Assembly (NCBI GenBank): GCA_963580285.1
Contig: OY757011.1
Location: 96,021,650-96,085,649, forward strand
DNA length: 64,000 nucleotides
Source: Lucinisca nassula
Lineage: Eukaryota > Mollusca > Bivalvia > Lucinida > Lucinidae
Direction: 5' to 3'
The position numbers and the translations under genes are program-made. This document shows, in pieces, positions 33,516 to 44,249 of the stretch (position 1 is its first letter; each line of letters begins with the position of its first letter). The notes under the pieces were generated by a model. The model had not been told where the DNA came from. It saw only the letters and a program-made list of their open reading frames with translations, and did not search any database.

Positions 33516-33845
33516 AAAATGAGTTCCTTTAAGAGCAATGAAAACATTCATAAGAAAGAAGATGGGTCATACTACGTAGTTTCGGCCAATAAAGCCTCAT
33601 CAGTGACCCTGTAATGATCCGGCAAAGAAAGCGAGAGGAAACATACTGCAATTTTGCGAATTTCGAATAGGCAGTCGATTCAAAGACTGATATAAATCAA
33701 AATGGGGTCCAAATAATTAAAAACCTGTCTAGAATATGAGTCTAAACCAATAATTTATTTCTGATTTCTCAGAATATTCACGCTGATCTCGAAGGACCAA
33801 AAGTAAAATATAAACTGCACTATGGTTGATGTACGGGGAGACATG
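33516..33845 (-). repeat. Diverged SAT-261 unit inside PLE-RT
   Basis: AGTTTCGGCCAATAAAGCCT, CATCAGTGACCC and TGTACGGGGAGACATGAGAC are the reverse complement of satellite blocks. The middle part is unlike the 22-kb monomer. Confidence 0.6.
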
Positions 33846-34167
33846 AGACAAAGCCATTTCAAAATTTTATAGACGTCATTTCGATTTAATTTCATCATTC
33901 AATGCTGGACTTAAATATTTTCTGCAACAATGTCTATCGGAACCCGAATTTTATGGTGACATAGTATATAAATTAAGAAAAATATATAATTGCAATGACT
34001 TTAGCACCAAATTTCGTAAAATCATTCTTCGATATAAAAAGATTGGGTACAACATAAACGTTATACGACAGACTGCGTGCATGGCAGTTTACCCAATCGC
34101 TGTTGACAACCTTGCTTCCCTCTTCAATTGTACGCCGGTGGGTCAGGCCTCATTATATGACAATTAG

Positions 34168-34438
34168 AAATAAAGAGAATCTAATTGTATGTGATGTTGG
34201 TCGGTGCCTGATGCGCTGTCTCTGGTAGGGCCCGTTGAAGTCTAACTATTGGTTTTCTTTCGCTCTAGCAGTGGTTTCTTGCTGGCGAGTCCTCATCGTT
34301 GTTTCATCTCTGCCGTTGTTTGATTTTTTGTGTTCACGGAGATGTTGCACTGATGAGTTAGGAGGCCTTCATGCGGACTGAACAAATTATTTGTCTACAT
34401 CGCAACGGAAGTAAGGGCAATGATTATGGCCACGTAAA
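34168..34438 (+). mobile_element. PLE-RT 3' UTR, 3' end missing
   Basis: Continues from the RT stop through GGAGGCCTTCATGCGGACTG and ends at GGCCACGTAAAAC, where mariner sequence begins. Confidence 0.75.
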
Positions 34439-34439
34439 A

Positions 34440-34950
34440 CTGTATCTTGGGGCGCACAAGGCGTTATTATGTTGGACTTTTCAGCAAGGAAAAATTCAAT
34501 AAAGGTGCTTATTGCGCAAATTTGCTCGACCAACTATGAAATGGGATCCGTGGAAAACGCCGAGGTAAACTCTACAAAGGAATTCTGCTCCCACAGGACA
34601 ATGCAAGCGAAAACACTTGCAAAATTACAATGGATGCTGTTAAGCGGTTTGGGTACGAGCTAATACTGCACCCCGCCTATTCTCCGGACTTAGCTCCTAG
34701 TGACTATTTCCTATTCCAAACATTAAGATATATCCGCGAACGTCATATCTTGTCCAACGAAGAAGTCGTGGCAGCAGTTGAGGAGTGGGTCGGAGACAAG
34801 TACCCTGGCTTCTTTAGTTCTGGGCTGATGGTACTAGAACATCGTTGGTCCAAGTGTATCATTCTAGAGGGTAATTGAATCGAAAAAGAAGAGATCGGTC
34901 TCACCCAGAAATAAGTTAGACTGTTTTTATTGACTCCACCTCGTATTTTT
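34440..34950 (+). pseudogene. Mariner transposase C-terminal fragment (DD34D)
   Basis: The reading opens GVIMLDFSARKNSIK. After one frameshift near 34503 it continues KGILLPQDNAS, MDAVKRFGYELI, HPAYSPDLAPSDYFLF, VVAAVEEWVGDK and LEHRWSKCI, ending near 34878. The aspartates at 34597-34599 and 34702-34704 are 34 residues apart, the DD34D signature of mariner. The inverted terminus TATTGACTCCACCTCGTA lies at 34929-34945. The N-terminal DNA-binding half and first catalytic D are absent here. Confidence 0.85.
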
Positions 34951-34957
34951 TCTATTA

Positions 34958-35042
34958 TTTGCTCCAAAACATGGATTGTTGGCACTCTTCAGCCTCAGTG
35001 AGGCTGTTCTAGCAAGGACCAACAACGTACGTTTGGACCAGA
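34958..35042 (+). mobile_element. PAL-MITE core fragment
   Basis: GCTCCAAAACATGGATTG followed by GCCTCAGTGAGGCTGTTC (central triplet AGT) and ACCAACAACGTACG. Confidence 0.6.
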
Positions 35043-35104
35043 TCTTAAAAAATGTTCACTCCAAAAATTGCTATACACTAATCTTTAGATTTGAGAAACA
35101 TAAT

Positions 35105-35280
35105 AATGTGATCGTGTGTGATACGACTTTTTAATGTCAATATTCCACCGTTACTCGTAGTAAACGAAACTACGCTAAGGACGTCGTCGTGTAACGCTAC
35201 GGGGCATATCTAACTAACTTGCATATTTAATCTACTGGTGGATAAACGAATTTTAGTTCATGACATTATTATATTCTCCG
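35105..35280. mobile_element. Fragment related to the 23.6-kb repeat
   Basis: AATGTCAATATTCCACCGTT, CTTGCATATTTAATCTAC and ATGACATTATTATATTCTC match 23590-23730. Confidence 0.6.
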
Positions 35281-35586
35281 GCCCCCGCCCATCAGGGCTT
35301 GAAGAAATATATGGGCTGCATGATGCTTCCACGTAGAGCTGAATCCGACCCACATACGAGTACTGGTAAACCGCTTAGATGATCTAAGCCTGCCCAGGCA
35401 AAGCGGTGTGAGTGTCGGACCGTCCATGCTTATAAACCCTATTGGTTTCATTGGGCGACATGGCTTGCTTGAGATGTCATTTCATCTCAGTGTCGGGTAA
35501 AAGTCCCACAAAATTGGAAGGAACGTCTCCAAAATGGCCTTTACAGCGTTGAAGGGGACGTTAAACCTCAAATCAAACAAACAAAT
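35281..35586 (+). mobile_element. SINE-G, full length
   Basis: Head GCCCCCGCCCATCAGGGC and tail AATCAAACAAACAAAT. The element's own direction is left to right. Confidence 0.85.
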
Positions 35587-35845
35587 TACATATTCGGGCG
35601 AGCGCCATACGACCTTGGGTAAAGCAATTGAAATGAGTACATGTATGTGAACGTGACGAGGTACAGTTCGGCATGTGCGGCCAGTTAAGAGGACAACCAT
35701 CCTTTGCATAGAATGCAGTCTCATCATTGTCTTCGCTGACTTCACTGTATAGGTATAGCAGTATCCACAGGTGGTACATGTGCCCTGCATAGAGTTTAAC
35801 CAAACTTCGTTTATGCGCGAATGTGAGCGAGTTTTTTCCCCGTTC

Positions 35846-35990
35846 AGGACATCGGTTGTGGGTACTTCTTAGAACCGCCTCGTCGAGAAGATTCTAACGC
35901 GGATCCAAAACCTATGAAGGACAATATTACAAATTTCAATCACAATAATGACAGTTTTCGAGATATGAAAGAAAAGCTGTGTGCCACATA
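35846..35990 (+). mobile_element. PAL-MITE, decayed
   Basis: ACATCGGTTGTGGGTAC with CCGCCTCGTCGAGAAG and part of the right arm (GACAGTTTTCGAGATATG). Confidence 0.6.
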
Positions 35991-36047
35991 ATCATTATGT
36001 AAGCATTATGTTTGGTATTAGCTATGTTGGTCTCCGTTGACTCTTGT

Positions 36048-36340
36048 CTGTTTGTTTGATTTGAGGTTTATCGTCCCCGTCAACACTGTATAGGTCATTT
36101 TGGAGACGCTACTTCCAATTTCGTGGGACTTTTATCCGACATTGAGGTAAAATGACACATCAAGCCCTGTCACCCAATGAAACCAATAGGGTTTTTAAGC
36201 ATGGGCGGTCCGACACGCCCGCTTTACCTGTCCAGGCTTAGATCCTCAAAGTTGTTTACCAGTACTCGTGTGCGGACGGTTTCAGCTGTGCGTGGACGCA
36301 TCATGCAGACCATTTATTTCTTCAAGCCCCAGCAGCGAGG
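36048..36340 (-). mobile_element. SINE-G, head slightly altered
   Basis: Tail GTTTGTTTGATTTGAGGTTT at the left; the body is complete to CAAGCCCCAGCAGCGAGG. Confidence 0.8.
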
Positions 36341-36676
36341 AAAGCTCGTATTCGGGCTTATCGGGTGTGCTTGTTGTGAATTACGTTTGCTGTACGAACG
36401 TCCACAGACAGAACAGAATTAATTTTGATTCGATATGCGGTGCCGTGACGTATATAGATGTAACACTTCGGTCAGTTTATTAATTAACAAAGCAAACATG
36501 ATCGAAATAGCTAACTAATTAATACAATTTATGTCCACAACCGTTTGTCAATCAGCACACACTTGAAATACAGCAGCGACGTGTTCACCCGATTAGTACT
36601 GACCAATAACGATAACCCATGAGCAAGTTTAAGGTACTTTGTAGTGTGCAAGGTAAGCTCCTCCCTAAAAGCTTTG
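36341..36676. other. Unclassified spacer
   Basis: Nothing recognisable. Confidence 0.3.
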
Positions 36677-36887
36677 TTAAACCCCAAAACGGGTACCCTG
36701 GCAACAGCGCAGGCCCAGATCAGACGCTGCAGAACGCGGCGTCTGATCAGGGCCTACACTGTTTGAAAAATGTTCAGCAATTTTCTGAACAGTTCTTGAC
36801 GAAAACACAACCTGACACCCCTAAATTTTGAAATGGACTCCTGCTATATATAAGGAGGAAGATTCCATTTGGTACAAAAAGGGTTAA
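36677..36887 (+). mobile_element. TTAA-1 MITE, left end truncated
   Basis: Begins AACCCCAAAACGGGTACCC, has core GATCAGACGCTGCAGAACGC / GCGTCTGATC, and ends GGTACAAAAAGGGTTAA. Most of it lies in the first unit of the 339-bp duplication. Confidence 0.8.
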
Positions 36888-37380
36888 GGTCCGGACGAAG
36901 CCAGTATAAGAGGTATCAATGTTTCATGTTTTGGACGCTAGTTATATATGGCCTAATAATGAAAGAATAAAGGACCAACTAGGACCAGAACGGCATTGCA
37001 TAAGTTAATTATTATGGGACTATTTTCTTTTTTGCATTGGCAACAGCGCAGGCCCAGATCAGACGCTGCAGAACGCGGCGTCTGATCAGGGCCTACACTG
37101 TTTGACAAAATGTTCAGCAATTTTCTGAACAGTTCTTGACGAAAACTCAACCTGACACCCCTAAATTTTGAAATGGACTCCTGCTATATATAAGGAGGAA
37201 GATTCCATTTTGTACAAAAAGGGTTAAGGTCCGGACGAACCCAGTATAAGAGGTATCAATGTTTCATGTTTTGGACGCTAGTTATATATGGCCTAATAAT
37301 GAAAGAATAAAGGACCAACTAGGACCAGAACGGCATTGCTTAAGTTAATTATTATGGGACTATTTTCTTTTTTGTATTGG
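36700..37380 (+). repeat. 339-bp direct tandem duplication
   Basis: GGCAACAGCGCAGGCCCAGA starts at 36700 and again at 37039. Both units run to TTTTTTG[C/T]ATTGG and contain most of a TTAA-1 MITE plus about 150 bp of flank (GGTCCGGACGAA, TTTCATGTTTTGGACGC). I count about six single-base differences, so the units are roughly 98 percent identical. Confidence 0.9.
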
Positions 37381-38010
37381 TTTTATATGCCTTTTCAAGA
37401 TTATTTCACTTATTTATCAGTAGTGGGCGAAAACCGGGGTACCCTGAGGAAAACCATCTGACCTTCCTTTGCAGAACATGGCGTTTCACAACTGTTTGTT
37501 TAGGGCCGCCCAGAGTCAATCCACCCACCAGAGCTACATGTATCCGTGTTCTAATTACCTTTTGTGCATGCACTCAGGTTGAATGCGTTTTGACTCATTG
37601 TATAGTAGTCGCAGATAAATTTGAATAGGCGGATCTATTCAGGTGTGGTCAATTTATGATAAATTCGCTAAGTCCACCAGAAGATTCCGTAGAGCGCCTT
37701 TCGCATGCTTTCTGCAAGCGGACCAAATGGCCATATACGGGTGACTTGGTTTACCGTTTTGTTAATAGATCATTCCAAAGGTAGGAACTAACGATAGCCC
37801 CGCCTAGTCAATTTTATCTGCGACTACCTTAAGTCTTTTTTGTCATTCATTGTCTGACGTTATGCATTTGTATTTGGTATATTCTTAAAAATATATTTGT
37901 ACCTTAATTAGTCCGTTTTCGAGCTAACAGACTTCAGTGTATCGATAGTGGACACCCGTACCTTCTGTGCACACCTCCTCTAACTGTAGTTGGTCCACTC
38001 GTTTGTAAAC
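37381..38010. other. Unclassified, apparently single-copy
   Basis: CCTTCCTTTGCAG at about 37462 looks like a splice acceptor, but the frame beyond it has no clear donor or domain. Confidence 0.3.
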
Positions 38011-38295
38011 CATTCCGAAAACACGCCTATACAAATACATAGTAAATGTTACCACTGAAAAATGAAAGATGAAAATGTCTATATTTTTTCTCATTTCTGC
38101 TCAAAACATAGATAGTGGATACTCGTTAGAACCGCCTCATCGAGGCGGTTCTAACGAGTACCCACAACCTATATGTTAGAGCAGAAATAAGAAAAATAAG
38201 TTTTACCCCTGTAAACACCAGTTTTACGATATAAAAGTGGGGATCAAGCGGGGGGGGGGGGGGAGTCAAATTTATTTAGGCGTGTTTTCTTGATG
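38011..38295 (+). mobile_element. PAL-MITE type A, complete
   Basis: CATTCCGAAAACACGCCTAT to GGCGTGTTTTCTTGATG. The core is perfect through TACTCGTTAGAACCGCCTC, triplet ATC, and its complement. A G-run of about 14 sits in the right arm (38249-38263). Confidence 0.9.
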
Positions 38296-38556
38296 CATTG
38301 CTGTTTTTATCATGGCCTGGAGATACGTATATGGTTTTGGTTTCTCCATAGAGTTATCTATGTGTCACTTCTGTTGCATTTAATACGTCATTGTTTCGCA
38401 CTATGTTTTTATTGTGTGTTCATTGTTCGTTTTATCCTCTTACAGAAGTGGACCAATCGTTTGGAATTTATCATGGTCCGATGAAATGCCTTTTAGCTCA
38501 AACAGTATTTGCTTGTGTGTATGATAATAAGCATCTTGTATTTGCTTTTGCTTGTG

Positions 38557-38795
38557 TTGAAGTTTTATGCCCACGTCAACATTATTTAGGTCATTTTCAT
38601 TTTGGATAAACTCTTACCCGACATTGAGATTAAATCACATCTCAAGTCCTGTCGCCCAAAGAAACCGTTATGGTTTCAGATAGTCTGACTTGCACTACTT
38701 TTCTTGGCCAGGCTTAGACCTATATGGTTTACCAGTACTCATAGCTCTGTGCGGAAGCAGCATCCAGCCCAATCTATTTCTCAAAGTTCCTATTC
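38557..38795 (-). mobile_element. SINE-G, old copy
   Basis: TTTTATGCCCACGTCAACAT, CTTACCCGACATTGAGATTA and TGCGGAAGCAGCATCCAGCC; many small deletions. Confidence 0.7.
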
Positions 38796-39100
38796 AGAAA
38801 TTACAAAGTTATCGACAGATGTTTTGAAGCTATCTACTCTACTATTTCCGCACGAATGTGGCCGCCAGATGAATTAATCGAATCACATGCATTGTTAGCG
38901 AAATATAAATTTCCAATTATTATTGGGACTACACCAATTATGATGGGTTGGGGAGGTGGAAACTGTAACACTCAGAGTTTTTAAAAGTCTTTCATTCCTA
39001 ATAGGAGTCATTGGTACCATAGTCTTTACAATTTTGAATAGCATAATCCGTCTCTATTCATGTTTTTTTTTCTGTCGGATTGTTGTCATGCATTTACCTG
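38796..39100. other. Unclassified spacer
   Basis: No feature recognised. Confidence 0.3.
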
Positions 39101-39109
39101 TCACAACCA

Positions 39110-39112
<3 letters not shown>

Positions 39113-39162
<50 letters not shown>
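39113..39162 (+). repeat. TG microsatellite at SINE tail
   Basis: About 25 TG units, the expanded tail of the SINE. The second SINE copy has only about six. Confidence 0.95.
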
Positions 39163-39165
<3 letters not shown>

Positions 39166-39484
39166 TCGGGTTTAACGTCGCTTTCAACAATTTTTCAGTC
39201 ATATCACGACGGTGTCTGGTTGCGACAGGGAGCTCAATGCTCACTTTTATAGTGCTGCCTCACTGAAGTATCATGTCCCAGACACATTACATGATACCAC
39301 ACCCAGTCACATTATCCTGACACTGGGTCGACCAGTGCTAGCTCTACCCCGTAAATCTGAGTGCCAAGCGAGGAGCAGCTAGTACCATTTTTAACGACTT
39401 TGGTATGTCGCGGCCCGGGATCGAACCCTGGACCTCCCGTTCCCCGGAGCGGACACTCTACCAACTGAGCTATCGGGGCCGGTG
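39114..39484 (-). mobile_element. tRNA-derived SINE type 1
   Basis: The minus strand begins CCGGCCCCGATAGCTCAGTT (A box TAGCTCAGTTGG) with a B box GGTTCGATCCC, then a tRNA-unrelated body and a tail GTTAAACCCGAATTCACAC ending in a CA run. TCACAACCAATAT flanks it at 39101-39113 and 39485-39497, a 13-bp target duplication. It is nearly identical to 50825-51157. Confidence 0.92.
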
Positions 39485-39497
39485 TCACAACCAATAT

Positions 39498-39896
39498 ATC
39501 GTGTTTGATAATAAAAGTTATAAAATCTACCCTCTTGGCGTTATTTTTCCAAAGGACTAAATGGTCTGTTGATTAAACAGATCCTTAGTCCATCGCTGAA
39601 TATTTCAATGTACTATGTTTGTTGATCTATTGCATTCAACATGGCACTAGTCCGATTGTGATCTAAAATATGCTTTCGGTATATTTATAAAATTATTTTC
39701 GTTACTTTATTTTTGCATTTTGATCCCAGTCATTTCGAGCTAAAATGTTACAGTACTGTGGGTATACAAAGTTAGTAATAAGTGATATTTTCAAAATGCT
39801 AGGGAGTTCTAGTTGAACCAGATAAATCCACATCAGCATTATACGGCCATTTCCACAGTAAATGAGCATACTCACTGTGGTTTGACCATCACGACA
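39498..39896. other. Unclassified spacer
   Basis: No feature recognised. Confidence 0.3.
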
Positions 39897-40062
39897 ACAT
39901 GCCTATATAATTCTGACCCCCTCAAACCCTACGTTTGTATAGTAAAACTGGGGTTTACAGGGGTATTTTTATTATTTTTGCTCAAAATATAGATTATGGG
40001 AACACGCTAGAACCGCCTCATTGAGGCGGTTCTAACGAGCACCCACAGCCTATGTTTGCAGT
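39897..40062 (+). mobile_element. PAL-MITE type A, right arm missing
   Basis: CATCACGACAACATGCCTAT on the left, with the AAACTGGGGTTTACAGGGGT arm and a perfect core with triplet ATT. It ends at TATGTTTGCAGTACATAG, where LINE coding sequence starts. Confidence 0.85.
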
Positions 40063-40065
40063 ACA

Positions 40066-40279
40066 TAGAACTAATAGGGGCCAACTCTTACAGGAAAAAA
40101 AAACGCGACTGCGCATTGGCCATACTAGAGTTACTCATTCTTATATTTTAAATGGTGATAATCAGCCTTCTAGTGTAGGATGTGATCAGCCATTCACTGT
40201 TAAACATATCTTACTTGAATGTGTAGACTTTTCACAGTCCCATAACTTATACTTCATTGAACTTTTTCATAAGATTTAA
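40066..40279 (+). pseudogene. Non-LTR retrotransposon C-terminal fragment
   Basis: The reading RTNRGQLLQEKKTRLRIGHT continues to RVTHSYIL and a CDQPFTVKHILLEC motif, ending HNLYF. RLRIGHTRxTHSYLL followed by a C...H...C cluster is the C-terminal end of LINE ORF2 (after RT/RNase H) in Jockey/CR1/I-like elements. Only this end is present and it starts abruptly at a PAL-MITE edge. It stops with TAA at 40277-40279. Confidence 0.75.
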
Positions 40280-40603
40280 TTTTGTTTCAGATTTTTATAC
40301 ATTTTATACATTTTGTACAGGTGGGTAAATATTGGTGGGTGAACTCCCTTCATTTATATGGTCGATCATCAGTATACTTTTGCCAAGGACCGATGATCGA
40401 TCGAGAATCAGAACTCTTTGCTTTATAAGTCTCTCTTTTTTATAATGCACAGTGTACAGGCAACACTCGACATTTTCAGAATATGTTTCCATACTGATGC
40501 ATGCAATTGGTTCCGGGGTTGCCAATATATTTTGAATCAAACTGTAAATATTGTACATATAGTTTTGTTTCAAACTAAATTTTCTCACCTTGTACTTACA
40601 GTA
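40280..40603. other. Probable LINE 3' flank or unclassified
   Basis: AT-rich, follows the LINE stop codon. It may be its 3' UTR. TGATCGATCGAGAATC near 40395 is a small palindrome. Confidence 0.35.
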
Positions 40604-40889
40604 TTTGTTTGTTTCATTTGAGGTTTAACGTCCCCGTCAACACTGTATAGGTAATTTTGAGACGTTGCTTCCAATTTTGTGGGACTTTCACCCAACATTG
40701 AGATGAAATGACTTCTCAAGCCCTGTCACCAAATGAAACCAATAGGGTTTCTAAGCATGGACGATCCGACTCGCATTGCTTTGTTTGGGCAAGCTTAGAT
40801 CCTCTAAGCGGTTTACCAGTATTCGTGCGCTGTCGGTTTCAGCTCTGCGTGGAAGCATCATGCAGCCCATCTTTTTCGCCCCGATGCCA
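40604..40889 (-). mobile_element. SINE-G, full or nearly full length
   Basis: Tail TTTGTTTGTTTCATTTGAGG; head reduced to CGCCCCGATGCC. Confidence 0.8.
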
Positions 40890-40929
40890 ATTGTACTTAA
40901 AGTAACCTTTATCCCGATGCATAAAATAA

Positions 40930-41104
40930 TTAAGCCTTTCCCATTGCTGACTAGCAACCAATCAAATTACGTGATATAATATATTCATTCAATTCACAAA
41001 CTGCATGATAAAAAGTGTAGATCCTGATCAGACGGCTTCTTTAGATCTGGATCTACACTGTCTGCAAAGGTAAGGGATGCCGTGAACTGCGGGGTAAGGG
41101 TTTA
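40930..41104 (-). mobile_element. TTAA-2 MITE, decayed
   Basis: TTAAGCCTTTCCCATTGCTG on the left and CGGGGTAAGGGTTTATC on the right, with TAGATCCTGATCAGACGGCT inside. It is the inverted relative of 52187-52394. Confidence 0.6.
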
Positions 41105-41309
41105 TCAGTTAAAAATAACCTCTTTGAAATCTTGGGCGATCTTGTTTTCAAATGTTTCATCTAAGAATAGCGTGACTGTGGTAACAAATTATTTCGAGTT
41201 TTCGCATGCGTCTTTTATGCAAATTAGATGGTTCGATTTCTAGTCGCTGTCAAAATTATATACAGTGTCTACAAAATTATATCTGAATCCGCCCGTATCG
41301 CGTTTGGTT

Positions 41310-41580
41310 CATAACGAACACACTCCTATACAAATACATTGTAACCTTTATCGCCGAAAAAAATCTAGGTTAAAAATTGTATTTTTTTGTTATTTCTGCT
41401 CAAATTATAGATTGTGATACTCGTTAGAACCGCCTCATCGAGGCGGTTCTAACGAGTACCCACAATCTATATTATATAGCTGAAATAAGAAAAATAAGGT
41501 TTACCCAAGTAAAACCCAGTTTTACTATATAAAAGTGGGGTTCAAGGGGGTCTAAATTATATAGGCGTGTTTTCGTGATG
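41310..41580 (+). mobile_element. PAL-MITE type A, complete
   Basis: CATAACGAACACACTCCTAT to GGCGTGTTTTCGTGATG; perfect core with triplet ATC at about 41422-41465. Confidence 0.9.
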
Positions 41581-41736
41581 AAAATTTAGCATTTTTAGAC
41601 ACCCATAAGGTCCCCTTTTGGTCCCTGGTGAGTCACATGTCAATGTAAAGTTTATTTTTTTCTAATATTTGACAAAATGGCATACACACGTTTGAGTCTA
41701 AATTCTGAGTAGTGCTAGATTTGAATTAGGACCCCG

Positions 41737-42258
41737 CCCACCACAGCTTGGTGAAATAGATTGGACTACATGGTGCTTCCACGCAGAGCTGAAACCGACA
41801 ACACACGAGTACTGGTAAACCGCTTAGAAGGTTTAATGCACAGGCAAAGTGGTGCGAGTCGGACCATGCATTTGAAATAGAAGTGAAGGCAATGACTAGA
41901 AATCGATATAATTAACTCACACCTCCCATCAGAGAAAAGGAAAGAAACGCAAAAGTGAAATAACTAGATCCTAATGGAAACATCAATAGTGGAAAGCCAA
42001 AAGGACAGTTACTATTCCAAACAAAATGGCCAATTGGCTATCCAAACAAAAACATACGAGTAAAAGCGATATACACACTCAAAGACAAACTATAACAAAA
42101 ATAAACCCAAACGGTTTGTTTGGGCGTTAGGGCTTGAGATGTCATTCCATCTCATTGTCGGTTAAGAATTCCACATAATGGGAAGCAACGTGTCCAAAAT
42201 GACCAAAATAGTGCTGACGTGGACGTAAAACCTAAATTCAAACAAAAAATCAAAATGT
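41737..42258 (+). mobile_element. SINE-G split by PLE-RT fragment
   Basis: Head side 41737-41874 (GGTGCTTCCACGCAGAGCTG, GAGTACTGGTAAACCGCTTA) and tail side 42112-42258 (GGGCTTGAGATGTCATTCC, GTGGACGTAAAACCTAAATT) flank an unrelated 235-bp insert. Confidence 0.75.
41875..42107 (-). mobile_element. PLE-RT 3' UTR fragment inside SINE-G
   Basis: Begins at the terminus AAATAGAAGTGAAGGCAATG and ends ACAAAAATAAACC. It is 5'-truncated and younger than the SINE. Confidence 0.8.
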
Positions 42259-42436
42259 TGTATTTGTGATGATGTTCCCTACGGTTCTATGACGTATTTA
42301 ACGTGTTCACTGTGAACTATGCCAGTTGCAAATTGTTCTTCGAACCTGATGCACGACAACAGCTACATTGAGTCATATGCGACCAGACAATACTAGCCAG
42401 AACATTTTCCTACTGTGGAAAGTAATGCCGTTTATA

Positions 42437-42555
42437 TAAGGCTCATGCGATTAGCTAGGACTCAGATCAGACTGCGCGATGCGCAGTCTGATCTGAGACT
42501 TCGCTGGTCGCACAAGAAGTCTTATTGTAGGTTTTATCGTCCGCTGGCTCAGATA
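42437..42555. mobile_element. GAGCC-type palindromic MITE, shortened
   Basis: Contains AGATCAGACTGCGCGATGCG / GCAGTCTGATCTG and the right end GTAGGTTTTATCGTCCGCTGGCTC, as at 6507-6756 but with the centre nearly perfect and the flanks shortened. Confidence 0.65.
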
Positions 42556-42872
42556 TCAAACCGCGTATTAAGCTTAAGAAATTTGGGTCAACATGGTTTC
42601 ATATAAGACTAGTTCAAAGGGTCGGGCTGCGCAGGTTGATCTGTAAATTTGCTGTGCGCATATGGCAAAAAAAGCCTTATTGTGTGGCATTTGACAAACT
42701 TAAATTCTAAAAAAAATCCTCATATGACTTTTGGCAGGTCTACTTTGAGTGTTAATTGGAAAATCAAAACCCACACATTTAATAAGGAAACTCCAGTCGG
42801 AGGTGTAAATTAGATTCACCCTTGTTGGTCGCTTGCCTCTGAAAGAAGGCTGGGGAAATGGTCATGAACGAG

Positions 42873-43153
42873 CATCACGTGAACATTCTGTGAAATGAAG
42901 ATCCCCCCCTATACCCCACATTATATTGAGAAAACTGGGGTTTATGGGGGTATACATTATTTTTCTTATTTTAGCTCCAAGACATAGGTTTAGGGTACTC
43001 GTTAGAACCGCCTCAATGAGGCGGTTCTAACGAGCACCCACAACCTATGTTTGCAGTATTTATAAGAACAATTTTAACGGATTTTCATCAGAAAAATGGC
43101 CATTTTGGAGATGTGTAAAATGCACCTACTCGCACAGGTGTGTACTCGTAATG
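42873..43153 (+). mobile_element. PAL-MITE type B, complete
   Basis: CATCACGTGAACATTCTGTG to ACAGGTGTGTACTCGTAATG; perfect core with triplet AAT at about 42990-43050. Confidence 0.9.
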
Positions 43154-43189
43154 AGTATTGAGGTTGTTGTTGTTTTAAAATAACTATGT

Positions 43190-43262
43190 ACAACCTGATC
43201 AGACGCCGTATTCTGTGGTATCTAATCTGAGTTTACACAGTTTGCCAATACCCCAGTAGATG
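43190..43262 (+). mobile_element. TTAA-1 core fragment
   Basis: CCTGATCAGACGCCGTATTC and TTACACAGTTTGCCAATACC; ends lost. Confidence 0.5.
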
Positions 43263-43657
43263 AGCCCTCTCAGACCTAACATTTACACAGTGCTCTGACC
43301 TCAATGAGAGAAAAGTGCTGCTATAAGTAACGGTTAGAATTTGTCAGTCAAGAGAACAATAGCAGGCGGGAACTTGCGTCGTTATTAACTTTGGGTCCAT
43401 ACAAAATCGACCCCAACAAAAAAATAATGTAGAAGTGAGAGTGTTTTTAAACTTACCCTTCTCTTTGTCGTAAGAAGGTTCTATTGGGTACATGTACCTA
43501 CATATACAACTTACATATGGAAATTGTGGCTTCGCCGGTGTATAATATTCTTATTACTTCTGCTCTAGGTCAAAAGGCGGTTTTACATGTACGAGTTCCA
43601 TCAATCTACTATTGCAACAGACATAAAAAGTAGGTCATTTCACCTAACCACAATTCC
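43263..43657. other. Unclassified spacer
   Basis: No feature recognised. Confidence 0.3.
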
Positions 43658-43800
43658 CATCACGAAAACACACCTATCTAATTCTGAACCCATTGAACCC
43701 CACTTTTATATTGTAAAACTGGGCTTATTTGCTCTAAAACATAGACGGTGGGCAATAATACAATCTGACGGTTCTATTTCACGGACTTGTTGGCGTGATG
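43658..43800 (+). mobile_element. PAL-MITE with deleted core
   Basis: Type A left end CATCACGAAAACACACCTAT is joined to a type B right end TTTCACGGACTTGTTGGCGTGATG. The core palindrome is reduced to CATAGACGGTGGGC. Confidence 0.75.
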
Positions 43801-43914
43801 AAAAATAATATTTCTTTTGAAAAACTCATATTTTTCTTATTTCAACTTTAAACAAAATTCGTACAGGTACCTGTTACAACCGCCTTATTGAGACTAGTAT
43901 GTTTAAGCACAATA

Positions 43915-44017
43915 CATTACGAAATCACGCTTGTTCAAATGTATTGGAAAAGTTTACCACAAAAAATGAACATTTTTTTAGATATTTTTTATATCTTTCA
44001 TATTTCAGATCCGAACA
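43915..44017 (+). mobile_element. PAL-MITE type A, left half only
   Basis: CATTACGAAATCACGCTTGT and TGTATTGGAAAAGTTTACC. It stops where the next copy starts. Confidence 0.6.
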
Positions 44018-44248
44018 CATTAGGAGAACATATCCGTGTGAAATAATGGTGTCAGAAATGACGAATTTTATGTAAAAATGATAACATCTTTCTTATTTCT
44101 GCTTTCGACATACATTGTGGTGCTGGTTAGAACCGCCTCAATGAAGCGGTTCTAACGAGTACCCACAAACTATATTTTGAGCAAAAATAAGGAGGACAAT
44201 GGATAACCCCTTAAAGGGTCTTCGTTTCACGGACTGGTTATCGTGATG
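44018..44248 (+). mobile_element. PAL-MITE type B, complete
   Basis: CATTAGGAGAACATATCCGTG to ACGGACTGGTTATCGTGATG; core GAACCGCCTCAATGAAGCGG. Confidence 0.8.
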
Positions 44249-44249
44249 A

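Larger units (their letters stand above)
32668..34167 (+). pseudogene. PLE-RT reverse transcriptase with intact motif order but mutated catalytic motif
   Basis: The sense copy starts before motif B with SLYLACNVRNAFF-like sequence. Next come WSCQKVFDALTFL, IYIRFGTKLFRQI, motif B GIPMGRNCAPLVADLFLFCY (32838-32897) and motif C RYLDGLLNIDN (32965-32997), where YLDD has become YLDG (GGT at 32977-32979). The copy then runs through a KIYDKHD block and the C-terminus to a TAG at 34165. It is split by a tRNA-type SINE (33128-33290) and by a diverged SAT-261 unit (33516-33845), and has stops and frameshifts. Motif A and the N-terminus are missing. Confidence 0.8.

Noticed and set aside
35573..35803. 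76-codon minus-strand ORF with several cysteines
   Set aside because: It ends in SINE-G tail sequence and lacks a donor; an acceptor-like TATGCAG is not enough.
37462..37560. Splice acceptor CCTTCCTTTGCAG followed by ATGGCG
   Set aside because: No donor consensus or recognisable peptide follows.
39114..39484. Functional tRNA gene
   Set aside because: A and B boxes are present, but a long non-tRNA body, a tail and target duplications follow; the same holds for 50825, 33128, 54161 and 63424.
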